Assembly: GCA_043778625.1 (NCBI GenBank)
Contig: JAYWFU010000114.1
Location: 1-14,601, forward strand
DNA from: JACMRI01 sp043778625
GTDB taxonomy: Bacteria > Bacteroidota > Bacteroidia > UBA4408
DNA length: 14,601 nt
Reading direction: 5' to 3'
Both the position numbers and the translations under genes were made by a program. Below, one piece after another: positions 7,725-14,601 of the stretch (within the stretch, counting starts at the first letter, position 1; every line of letters starts with the position of its first letter). Below the pieces are notes generated by a model that was given only the letters and a program-made list of their open reading frames with translations, was not told the origin of the DNA and made no database searches.

Positions 7725-8252
7725 ATGAGTGGCACAGGCAACGTAGGTATAGGGCAAACATTACCAAGTGCTAAGCTAGACGTGCTGGGCGACATACAGT
7801 TTAGCCTCGACTTAAAACCAGCAGGCAATGCTAGCACAACGGGCCAAGTGCTTACCAGTGCAGGTCTAGGGGTAGCCCCCACTTGGACAACTCCAAGTAG
7901 CGGAATAAGTGCTATTACTCTAACTGATAGCATACGAGCTCAAGCGTGGCTACTCAAAGGTAACGCAGGTACTACATCAGCCACTAATTTTATAGGTACT
8001 ACTGATGCGCAAGATGTTGTAATCCGTACTAATAATACTGAAAAAATGCGTGTACTAAGCAACGGTAATGTAGGTATTGGTACTGGAACTCCTACCGAAA
8101 AACTAGAGTTAAACGGCAGTATAAAAATAACTGATGGCACACAAGGTGCAGGTAAAGTACTCACTAGCGATGCGGCGGGTAAGGCCACTTGGATTGCGCC
8201 TGCTAGTATTGGAGGCGGTAATAGCCATTGTTATACTTGCGATGGATTTTAA
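7725..8252 (+). CDS. GNVGIG-repeat secreted or fibre-like protein, probably 5'-damaged
   Basis: The frame encodes 175 residues with two units of the Bacteroidota GNVGIG-type repeat: GTGNVGIGQTLPSAKLDVLG near the start and SNGNVGIGTGTPTEKLELNG near 120-140. Each is followed by a short linker with GQVLTSA or GKVLTSD and then W. Such repeats occur in long secreted or fibre-like proteins, where they form beta-rich stalks. No signal peptide is present from this ATG. A good repeat half-unit is encoded directly upstream in the same frame, so the annotated start is not the original one and the gene is probably 5'-truncated or frameshifted. The C-terminus ends NSHCYTCDGF; the next protein ends CYKCD, a shared Cys-Tyr-x-Cys-Asp tail. 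The next gene follows after 33 bases on the same strand. Precise function is unknown. Confidence 0.75.
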   Translation: MSGTGNVGIGQTLPSAKLDVLGDIQFSLDLKPAGNASTTGQVLTSAGLGVAPTWTTPSSGISAITLTDSIRAQAWLLKGNAGTTSATNFIGTTDAQDVVIRTNNTEKMRVLSNGNVGIGTGTPTEKLELNGSIKITDGTQGAGKVLTSDAAGKATWIAPASIGGGNSHCYTCDGF

Positions 8253-8285
8253 ATAATAATAACTAACCAACAAATACTAAAAACA

Positions 8286-9353
8286 ATGAAAACGAAATTG
8301 AAACAATTACTACCTGTATTAACCCTAGTGTTAATGTACAACCATAACCTATATGCACAATGCTTACCTATGATTAAAATAGATGGCAACGACATTGTAG
8401 CAAGCGAAGCTCACCCATCAGGTATTAAATTACCCTCGTGGCTAACAGCAGGGCAAACCTTGGCAAAAGCGCAAAACACTTACTCAATTGCCGTTATAGA
8501 ATTTACCGTAAACGGTACTGCATTAGAGTATAGCCAAAACATTAGCGTTACCAGTAACCAAATCGTACCAGCAGGCAAAGTATGGAAGATAGAAAGCATA
8601 CATAAAGACGCTGGAATAATTGCGCCAATTGTAACAAGCTACACTACTCCAGGGACTTACACATTTACACCCTCGTGCAGTGGCACTTATTTAGTTAAGG
8701 TTTGGGGAGCTGGAGGTGGAGGTGGAGCTTATGTTCCTTCCTGTAATGCGGACGGGAACGGTGGTGGTGGTGGTGGATATGTTGAGGCTCGTTTTGTTTT
8801 GTTATCAACAGTTAGTTATACAATAACAGTTGGGGCTGGAGGATTAGGAGGAACGCTAAATCATGCCGTGGCCCCTACTAATGGTGGCAATAGTGGTGTT
8901 GTGGCATTAGCTATTAGTGCTTTTGGAGGAGGGGGAGCTAAATATCCGTGCATTGCAGGTAGTGGGGGTGTTGGAGGATATGGAATTGGAGGAAACGTAT
9001 ATTCTGGCGGAGGTGGAGGTTCTGGCTATGGCGGAAATGGTGGGCATGGGGAAGGTTTAGGTGCACCTGTTTCTAGTACTGGTGGGATTATGGGTAACTC
9101 TCCTGGTGGTGGTGGTGGTGGAAGTGCATATCCAGCTACAGCAAACGGTGGTAATGGTGGCAACGGACAGGTGGATATAATACTTGAAGGAGGCACTAAT
9201 AGTGGTGCTGTACAAATACCTTGTGTAGCAATGTATTTGTACAGCACCAACTGTGCAGGGGCTTGCCCAGTAGGTTGGATAGACGCAGGTTGTGGACCTA
9301 ATCCTGGAGGAAGTTACGCTTCTTATATACGCACATGCTATAAATGCGACTAA
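8286..9353 (+). CDS. Secreted glycine-rich protein with cysteine-rich C-terminal tail
   Basis: The 355-residue product starts with a signal peptide (MKTKLKQLLPVLTLVLMYNH to about LYAQ, residue 24) and is exported. Residues about 90-110 contain the phrase IVPAGKVWKIESI, seen in other secreted Bacteroidota proteins. From about 117 comes a glycine-rich adhesin or fibre-type module: YTFTPSCSGTYLVKVWGAGGGGG, a beta strand pair (VSYTITVGAGGLGG), then long runs of G with S, Y and N to about 305. The tail (about 310-355) is cysteine-rich, with CAGACPVGWIDAGCGPNPGG and the final TCYKCD, probably disulfide-bonded outside the cell. The CPxGW...CY pattern recalls short tip or tail domains of fibre-like proteins. 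It follows the GNVGIG gene closely and ends 60 bases before dnaE. Role as a surface adhesin or matrix component is inferred from composition; no enzyme motif is seen. Confidence 0.85.
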   Translation: MKTKLKQLLPVLTLVLMYNHNLYAQCLPMIKIDGNDIVASEAHPSGIKLPSWLTAGQTLAKAQNTYSIAVIEFTVNGTALEYSQNISVTSNQIVPAGKVWKIESIHKDAGIIAPIVTSYTTPGTYTFTPSCSGTYLVKVWGAGGGGGAYVPSCNADGNGGGGGGYVEARFVLLSTVSYTITVGAGGLGGTLNHAVAPTNGGNSGVVALAISAFGGGGAKYPCIAGSGGVGGYGIGGNVYSGGGGGSGYGGNGGHGEGLGAPVSSTGGIMGNSPGGGGGGSAYPATANGGNGGNGQVDIILEGGTNSGAVQIPCVAMYLYSTNCAGACPVGWIDAGCGPNPGGSYASYIRTCYKCD

Positions 9354-9402
9354 TTTTTTAATTTTAATTACAATGAATTCCTGTAACTTTATGCCAAACA
9401 TA

Positions 9403-9465
9403 ATTTTACAACCATGTACTTAATATTTGATACCGAAACCACAGGCTTGCCTCGTGATTATAACG
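9403..9465 (+). repeat. dnaE: Right copy of the direct repeat, at the true dnaE start
   Basis: This copy contains the start codon of the intact polymerase gene; 9409-9446 matches 4763-4800 exactly. Upstream of about 9403 the two copies are unrelated, so this dnaE has a different 5' flank from the one beside the left copy. TAACTTTA at 9384-9391 resembles the Bacteroidota -7 box TAnnTTTG with one mismatch, but no TTG lies at the right distance, so a promoter here is only possible. Confidence 0.95.
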
Positions 9466-12400
9466 CACCCTTAACTGACGCTGACAACTGGCCTCGTATG
9501 GTGCAGATAGCTTGGCAGCTGCACGATGCCAACGGTATAGCCATAGAGTACAAAAATTATATTGTGCGCCCCGACGGCTTTACAATCCCCTTTAACGCTG
9601 AGCAAATACATGGCATATCTACCGCTAAAGCCCTTGCCGAAGGTTTGCTCTTGGCCGAAGTTATGGCGGAGTTTAGCAAAGCCGTTGCACAAGCCACGTA
9701 CTTAGCTGGGCACAATATTGAGTTTGACTTAAATATATGCGGAGCTGAATATTTACGCTTGCAACAAGACAATATTTTAACCGCCAAAAAATCAATTGAT
9801 ACCAAAGACGAATCTACTGACTACTGTGCCATACCGGGTGGGAGAGGAGGTAAGTTCAAATGGCCTAAACTAGAAGAACTCCATCGCAAATTATTTAACA
9901 AAGGCTTTAGTGAAGCCCACAACGCCTGTGCCGACGTGGAAGCCACCACACGTTGTTTTTTTGAACTATGTAGGTTAGGCGTAATTAAGCGCGACGATAT
10001 AGCCATTACCCACGCTGCTATGGCGCACTTGGAGCAAATAGCACCGCTTATTTTAGCATCGTTAAATAGTAAAACACATAGTGTTGAAACTGCCGTAAAC
10101 ACAACTGACACAAGTACCTCTGCACCAGTAATTGAATTAGGTAACGTGCAATTTTCGCACCTGCATAACCATACGCAATTTTCGGTATTGCAAGCCACCA
10201 CTGCCGTTAAAGCTTTGGTAGCAAAGGCGGTGGAGTACAACTGCCCTGCTGTGGCATTAACAGATCAAGGCAATATGTACGGTGCATTTTTGTTTTGGAA
10301 AGAAATTGATGGACATAATAAAAAAATAAAAGAACATAACGTAGCTCTTGAAACTGGCACTACACAAGGCACTCCAAAGCAAGAGCTAAAAGGAATAATA
10401 GGCTGCGAACTAAATGTGTGTAAAGACCGCCACAACAAAAAAGTGCAAGATAATGGCTACACGCAAGTATTATTAGCCAAAAATAAAGAGGGCTATCAAA
10501 ACCTTGCAAAGCTCAGTTCCATTGGCTTTTTGGAGGGTTCTTACTACGTGCCTCGTATTGATAAAGACTGCCTTAAAGACTATACCACTGGCTTAATAGC
10601 CACCACTGGTTCGCTAAGTGGCGAAGTACCCAGCCTAATACTTAACGTGGGCGAAACCCAAGCCGAAGAAGCGTTTAAGTGGTACTTAGCATTATTTGGC
10701 GATGATTTTTATATTGAGTTAAATAGGCATAATCTCCCCGAAGAAAACCACGTAAACCAATTATTAATGGGCTTTGCAAGCAAGTACAATGTAAAGTGTT
10801 TTGCTGCCAACAATAATTATTATTTAGAAAAACGAGGCGCAAAAGCTCACGATGTACTGCTGTGCGTAAAGGACGGCGAAAAGGTTTCGACTCCCATAGG
10901 CAAAGGGCGCGATTTTAGGTACGGGTTTCCTAACGACGAATTTTATTTTAAATCGCCTACCGAAATGGTTACGCTATTTAGCGATATGCCCCAAGCTATT
11001 GCTACTACTGCCGAAATTGTAAATAAAGTAGAAAACTACAAATTAGGGCGTGATATATTATTACCTAAATTTAAAATACCAGAAGAGTTTATTGACTTAC
11101 GTGATAACGACCCTACCGACGACGGACGTGGCATACGTGGTGAGTGTGCTTATTTGGCGCACCTTACGTGGGTAGGCGCTGCAAAACGCTACCCCGAAAT
11201 AACCACTGAAATTAAAGATAGAATAGATTTTGAATTAGCCACTATTGTTAAAATGGGTTTCCCAGGTTACTTCCTCATTGTGTCGGATTTTACTACTGCC
11301 GCTCGCAACATGGGCGTATCAGTTGGCCCGGGGCGTGGCTCTGCGGCAGGCTCCGCTATTGCGTATTGCTTGGGCATAACTAACGTGGACCCTATTAAAT
11401 ACGATTTGCTATTTGAGCGTTTCCTTAACCCCGATCGTATTTCGATGCCCGATATTGATATTGACTTTGACGATGAAGGGCGTGCTTCGGTAATTGATTA
11501 TGTAATACAAAAATACGGTACTAATCAAGTAGCGCAAATTATTACTTACGGCACCATGGGCGGCAAGTCTGCTATACGCGATGCCGCACGTGCATTAGAT
11601 TTGCCTTTGGCCGATGCTGATAAACTAGCAAAATCATTCCCCGAAAATCCTGCGGCATCATTACGAGGCTTATTAAAAGCGGGAGGTATTGATGCTAAAT
11701 TATTAGAAAAATTAAAAGAGCGCAAAGAGCATCTGGAACAAGCCGAAGCATTTGTAAAAATAGCACAAGGCACTGATTTGTTAGCTGATACTTTACGCCA
11801 AGCCCTTGAAATTGAAGGCTCTGTACGCAACACAGGCACACATGCTTGTGGGGTAATTATAACGCCCGACGACATTACCAAATACGTACCCATAGCTAAA
11901 GCTAAAGACAGCGATATGCTGGTTACACAGTTTGATAACTCGGTGGCAGAGTCCGCAGGATTACTCAAAATGGATTTTTTGGGCTTACGTACCTTAACCA
12001 TTATTAAAGATGCGCTAACTCTTATCAAACAACGCTTTAATATCACAATAGATATTGATGATATTCCGCTGGACGACCCCAAAACCTACGCTATGCTTCA
12101 ACGGGGCGAAACCAATGGTATATTTCAGTTTGAAAGTGCAGGAATGCAAAAATATTTAAAGGAACTAAAGCCTGATAGTTTTAACGACCTTATTGCCATG
12201 AATGCCTTGTATCGCCCTGGGCCTATTGCTTATATTCCTAACTATATTAAGCGTAAGCACGGCAAGGAAGAGGTTGTGTATGAGTTAGAAGGCATGGACG
12301 AATTTCTCAAAGAAACCTACGGTATTACGGTGTATCAAGAGCAGGTAATGCGTCTATCACAAAAGCTGGCTAATTTTACCAAAGGCGATGCCGATGTGTT

Positions 12401-13880
12401 ACGTAAGGCCATGGGTAAAAAGGATAGAGGGGTATTGGATAAACTTAAACCAAAATTTGTGGAGGGTTGCAAGAGCAATAACCACGATGTAAAAGTGGTG
12501 GATAAAGTATGGACGGATTGGGAAGCCTTTGCATCGTATGCGTTTAACAAATCGCACAGTACGTGCTATGCGTTTGTGGCGTTTCAAACGGCGTACCTCA
12601 AGGCTAATTACCCTGCCGAATTTATGGCAAGTACGCTTAATCATGTGGGTGGTATTGATAAAATAACGTTTTTTATGGAGGAATGCAAGGCCATAGGCAT
12701 ACCAGTGTTGGGGCCAGATGTGAACGAATCGCAAGCACGCTTTTCGGTTACGCCCAAAGGTACGGTACGCTTTGGTTTAGGCGCTATTAAAGGCGTGGGC
12801 GAAAACGCTATACAGGAAATGATTACGCAACGCACGGCTGAAGGGCCATTCAAATCGCCGTTTGATATTGCCAAACGTACCACTACCAAAAGCGTTACCA
12901 AAAAATCGTACGAGGCCTTGGCCAATGGCGGTGCGTTTGATTGTTTTGAAAACATACATCGTGCGCAATATTTTAATACCGAAAAAGACGGTACATCGGC
13001 CATTGAAAAAATTGTAAAATATGCCAATAGTGCTAACGAAGATAAAGGACCGAGCTTGTTTGACGAAGATGTACAAACACAGCTACCTGAGCCTGTTATA
13101 GCACCTTGCGAACCATGGGGTAATTTAGAAAAACTACGTTATGAAAAAGAAGTAGTAGGTATGTACTTATCGGGGCATCCGTTAGATACATTTAAGTTAG
13201 AGTTACAAAAGTTTTGTAATACACCGCTTTTAAGTCTTAAAGATTTGAGCAAGTTAGTAAACAAGGAACTTACCTTTGCGGGTATTGTAACATCGGTTAA
13301 TCATCGTACTACCAAAACGGGTAAACCCTTTGGTATACTAACCATTGAGGATTTTGACAATGCTACCGAAATAGCGTTGTTTGGGCAAGATTATATGAAG
13401 TTTAAGCATTTTTTAATTCCTGAAATGTTCCTACATATTAAAGCCAAAGCCGAACCCAAATGGAATACCGAAGAGCTTGGCTTAGTGGTTACGCACATAG
13501 AATTGCTAGACGATATACGCGATAAACTCGTAAAAAAACTTACACTACAAGTTAATTTATCTCTTGTGGACGAGGTGTTTGTAACCAACCTAAAAGCTGC
13601 CTGCGAAGCACATGTGGGACAGTGTGCATTAGAGGTAGAAGTGTATGATAACGAAACAAAAACCTACATTAACTTAACTGCATTGCGCTTAAAGGTGAAC
13701 CCTACCAACGATTTGATGACTACCATACGCAACTTTGCCGAGAATGTAACTTTTGAAATAAACAAAACTAAAGGCGATAATTATTTTGCCACACAAGAAC
13801 GCCTACAAACCGCATTAACCAAAGCCACTGAGGTAGAGGAAGAAGATGTATTATTAGAACTAGAAGACGACAATGACTAA
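9414..13880 (+). CDS. dnaE: DNA polymerase III alpha subunit with N-terminal proofreading exonuclease
   Basis: This 1488-residue protein is the chromosomal replicase, copying DNA in the replisome and proofreading in the same chain. Residues 1-190 are a DnaQ-type DEDDh exonuclease with all five residues present: D7 and E9 (DTETTG), D105 (GHNIEFD), H169 and D174 (HNACADVEAT). The PHP domain starts at H249 (HLHNHTQFS); its second motif reads ALTDQGNM, with Q285 where TDH is more usual, so metal binding there may be weakened. The polymerase core has GPGRGSAAGS, the catalytic aspartates of PDIDIDFD (680-686) and D854 in KMDFLGLRT. KGVG marks a helix-hairpin-helix, GPSLF (1212-1216) resembles a beta-clamp-binding motif, and an OB fold runs at about 1286-1350. 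The tail is acidic. The ATG at 9414 gives the conserved start. The fused layout is known in Bacteroidota. The last 8 bases overlap aroQ. Confidence 0.98.
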   Translation: MYLIFDTETTGLPRDYNAPLTDADNWPRMVQIAWQLHDANGIAIEYKNYIVRPDGFTIPFNAEQIHGISTAKALAEGLLLAEVMAEFSKAVAQATYLAGHNIEFDLNICGAEYLRLQQDNILTAKKSIDTKDESTDYCAIPGGRGGKFKWPKLEELHRKLFNKGFSEAHNACADVEATTRCFFELCRLGVIKRDDIAITHAAMAHLEQIAPLILASLNSKTHSVETAVNTTDTSTSAPVIELGNVQFSHLHNHTQFSVLQATTAVKALVAKAVEYNCPAVALTDQGNMYGAFLFWKEIDGHNKKIKEHNVALETGTTQGTPKQELKGIIGCELNVCKDRHNKKVQDNGYTQVLLAKNKEGYQNLAKLSSIGFLEGSYYVPRIDKDCLKDYTTGLIATTGSLSGEVPSLILNVGETQAEEAFKWYLALFGDDFYIELNRHNLPEENHVNQLLMGFASKYNVKCFAANNNYYLEKRGAKAHDVLLCVKDGEKVSTPIGKGRDFRYGFPNDEFYFKSPTEMVTLFSDMPQAIATTAEIVNKVENYKLGRDILLPKFKIPEEFIDLRDNDPTDDGRGIRGECAYLAHLTWVGAAKRYPEITTEIKDRIDFELATIVKMGFPGYFLIVSDFTTAARNMGVSVGPGRGSAAGSAIAYCLGITNVDPIKYDLLFERFLNPDRISMPDIDIDFDDEGRASVIDYVIQKYGTNQVAQIITYGTMGGKSAIRDAARALDLPLADADKLAKSFPENPAASLRGLLKAGGIDAKLLEKLKERKEHLEQAEAFVKIAQGTDLLADTLRQALEIEGSVRNTGTHACGVIITPDDITKYVPIAKAKDSDMLVTQFDNSVAESAGLLKMDFLGLRTLTIIKDALTLIKQRFNITIDIDDIPLDDPKTYAMLQRGETNGIFQFESAGMQKYLKELKPDSFNDLIAMNALYRPGPIAYIPNYIKRKHGKEEVVYELEGMDEFLKETYGITVYQEQVMRLSQKLANFTKGDADVLRKAMGKKDRGVLDKLKPKFVEGCKSNNHDVKVVDKVWTDWEAFASYAFNKSHSTCYAFVAFQTAYLKANYPAEFMASTLNHVGGIDKITFFMEECKAIGIPVLGPDVNESQARFSVTPKGTVRFGLGAIKGVGENAIQEMITQRTAEGPFKSPFDIAKRTTTKSVTKKSYEALANGGAFDCFENIHRAQYFNTEKDGTSAIEKIVKYANSANEDKGPSLFDEDVQTQLPEPVIAPCEPWGNLEKLRYEKEVVGMYLSGHPLDTFKLELQKFCNTPLLSLKDLSKLVNKELTFAGIVTSVNHRTTKTGKPFGILTIEDFDNATEIALFGQDYMKFKHFLIPEMFLHIKAKAEPKWNTEELGLVVTHIELLDDIRDKLVKKLTLQVNLSLVDEVFVTNLKAACEAHVGQCALEVEVYDNETKTYINLTALRLKVNPTNDLMTTIRNFAENVTFEINKTKGDNYFATQERLQTALTKATEVEEEDVLLELEDDND

Positions 13881-14301
13881 GCGCATACTTATTATTAACG
13901 GCCCTAACCTTAACTTACTAGGTGCACGTGAGCCTCAAATGTATGGTAACACTACGTTTGAAAGTTATTACGCTACACTACAAACTAACCACCCAAACGT
14001 GGAGTTTAGTTATTACCAAAGCAATGTAGAGGGCGAAATTATAAATGCCCTACACAATGCTATTAACAACGTTGATGCTGTTATTATAAACCCTGCGGGC
14101 TATTCGCACACCTCAGTAGCTATTGTCGATGCCATAAGTGCTATACAATTGCCTGTAATTGAGGTACACATTAGCAACATACACGCTCGCGAAACTTACC
14201 GCCAACACACGCTTACAGGCAGTAAGTGCCTAGGAGTAATTAGCGGGCTAGGATTGAGAGGTTACGAACTGGCTACTAATTATTTAATAAATACTATTTA
14301 A
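13873..14301 (+). CDS. aroQ: Type II 3-dehydroquinate dehydratase
   Basis: The 142-residue cytosolic enzyme converts 3-dehydroquinate to 3-dehydroshikimate, the third step of the shikimate pathway to aromatic amino acids. Its length fits the small type II family, which forms dodecamers. The hallmarks are complete: NGPNLNLLG (9-17), R19-E-P-x-x-Y24-G with the catalytic arginine and tyrosine, the QSNVEGEII loop (49-57), NPAGYSHTSVA (73-83), EVHISN with catalytic His99, and R106-E-x-x-R110. It starts inside the last codons of dnaE (ATGACTAA, 8-base overlap), so its translation is probably coupled to that of the polymerase. No promoter of its own is visible. The hairpin at 14347-14378 may end the transcript. 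I see nothing missing. Confidence 0.98.
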   Translation: MTKRILIINGPNLNLLGAREPQMYGNTTFESYYATLQTNHPNVEFSYYQSNVEGEIINALHNAINNVDAVIINPAGYSHTSVAIVDAISAIQLPVIEVHISNIHARETYRQHTLTGSKCLGVISGLGLRGYELATNYLINTI

Positions 14302-14346
14302 CATAGTTACACGTTTTATTATTGTTTGTAAGCCTTGTTTAAAAAA

Positions 14347-14378
14347 AATAGTTGACTAATTATCCTCAGTCAATTATT
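14347..14378. terminator. Hairpin after aroQ, possible terminator
   Basis: AATAGTTGACT (14347-14357) pairs with AGTCAATTATT (14368-14378) over 11 positions, one of them a G-U wobble, around a 10-base loop. On the plus strand it is followed only by CTTT, so it is a weak intrinsic terminator for dnaE-aroQ. On the minus strand it is followed by eight T, a better terminator for any gene entering from the right. Confidence 0.5.
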
Positions 14379-14379
14379 C

Positions 14380-14407
14380 TTTGCCAATTAAATTATGACT
14401 ATTTTTG
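14380..14407 (+). promoter_or_regulatory. Bacteroidota-type promoter for the CxxC protein gene
   Basis: TATTTTTG at 14400-14407 fits the -7 consensus TAnnTTTG exactly, and TTTG at 14380-14383 fits the -33 element. The 16-base spacing is slightly short. It lies 21 bases before the ATG at 14429, leaving a short leader. Confidence 0.5.
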
Positions 14408-14428
14408 TAGTATTAAAATTATACTATC

Positions 14429-14601
14429 ATGAAAAAACTTATTTTATTTGTAAACGTTTTATTATTGCATGCTATTAACAACTACACTCTTGCGCAATGT
14501 GCTATGTGTAAGGCAAGTGTTGAAAGCAACATAAACACAACATCGCAGCATGTGGGCAAAGGCCTAAACGATGGTATACTGTATTTAATGACAGTGCCTT
14601 A
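14429..14601 (+). CDS. Small CxxC protein with signal peptide, N-terminal part (runs off the window)
   Basis: The visible 57 residues begin MKKLILFVNVLLLHAINNYT and continue LAQCAMCKASVES, so a signal peptide or anchor is probably cut after LAQ, just before a Cys-x-x-Cys pair. The region NDGILYLMTVPY starts a second hydrophobic segment at the window edge. I recall small (about 70-residue) Bacteroidota proteins of the form signal, QCAMCKA, G-x-N-D-G-I-x-Y-L-M-x-x-P-Y and a transmembrane helix, with no assigned function. The CxxC could bind metal or be redox-active on the outer face of the inner membrane; that is inference. It has its own promoter and is not part of the dnaE-aroQ unit. Confidence 0.8.
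   Translation, partial: MKKLILFVNVLLLHAINNYTLAQCAMCKASVESNINTTSQHVGKGLNDGILYLMTVP

Noticed and set aside
8700..9180. Glycine-coding runs as a CRISPR-like or tandem DNA repeat
   Set aside because: Units are irregular GGN codon runs inside a protein frame, without constant repeats or spacers.
9384..9391. TAACTTTA as the dnaE promoter -7 box
   Set aside because: One mismatch to TAnnTTTG and no -33 TTG at a fitting distance; kept only as a remark.
9057..9401. Open frame on the minus strand opposite the glycine-rich gene
   Set aside because: Gly-rich codons read backwards give long Pro/Thr-rich open frames without stops; it has no start context and no recognisable domain.
4763..9446. Calling the block an integrative element with attL and attR
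   Set aside because: No integrase, recombinase or mobilisation gene lies inside it, so only the direct repeat is annotated.
11546..12082. 178-residue minus-strand frame inside dnaE
   Set aside because: It is a shadow of a strongly conserved polymerase coding region, with low-complexity Ser-rich product and no family pattern.

Overview
The window looks like a chromosomal segment of a low-GC member of the Bacteroidota. Four things point there: a replicative polymerase that starts with its own proofreading exonuclease (the MYLIFDTETTG start I know from Bacteroidota DnaE), a LytS/LytTR two-component pair with a TPR sensor, secreted proteins with GNVGIG repeats, LamG and Fn3-like modules, and little visible Shine-Dalgarno sequence, with one TAnnTTTG-type promoter.

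Layout, left to right. The left edge (1-186, minus) is the transposase end of an ISL3-like insertion sequence. It cuts off the 3' end of a large secreted multidomain protein (177-3335, minus). Behind that lies an AraC-type regulator gene (3508-4635, minus). A short divergent intergenic region holds a perfect 9-bp inverted repeat and then a copy of the first ~50 bases of dnaE, closed by a stop codon. From there, on the plus strand, come a TPR sensor kinase (4817-6736), its LytTR response regulator (6743-7486), a damaged GNVGIG-repeat protein (7607-8252) and a secreted glycine-rich protein (8286-9353). Next are the intact dnaE (9414-13880), aroQ overlapping its end (13873-14301), a hairpin, a promoter and the start of a small CxxC membrane or secreted protein (14429 to the edge).

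How the parts fit. The dnaE-aroQ pair is housekeeping: DNA replication and the shikimate pathway. The sensor and regulator form one signalling pair, and the two secreted-protein genes follow on the same strand, so they could be its output; that is inference. The most striking observation is that this whole 4.6-kb block lies between two direct copies of the dnaE start, with 38 bases identical. It therefore looks inserted at, or duplicated around, the 5' end of dnaE in a way that leaves dnaE whole, and recombination between the copies would remove it cleanly. No integrase is visible, so the mechanism is open. I see no CRISPR array, tRNA or rRNA.
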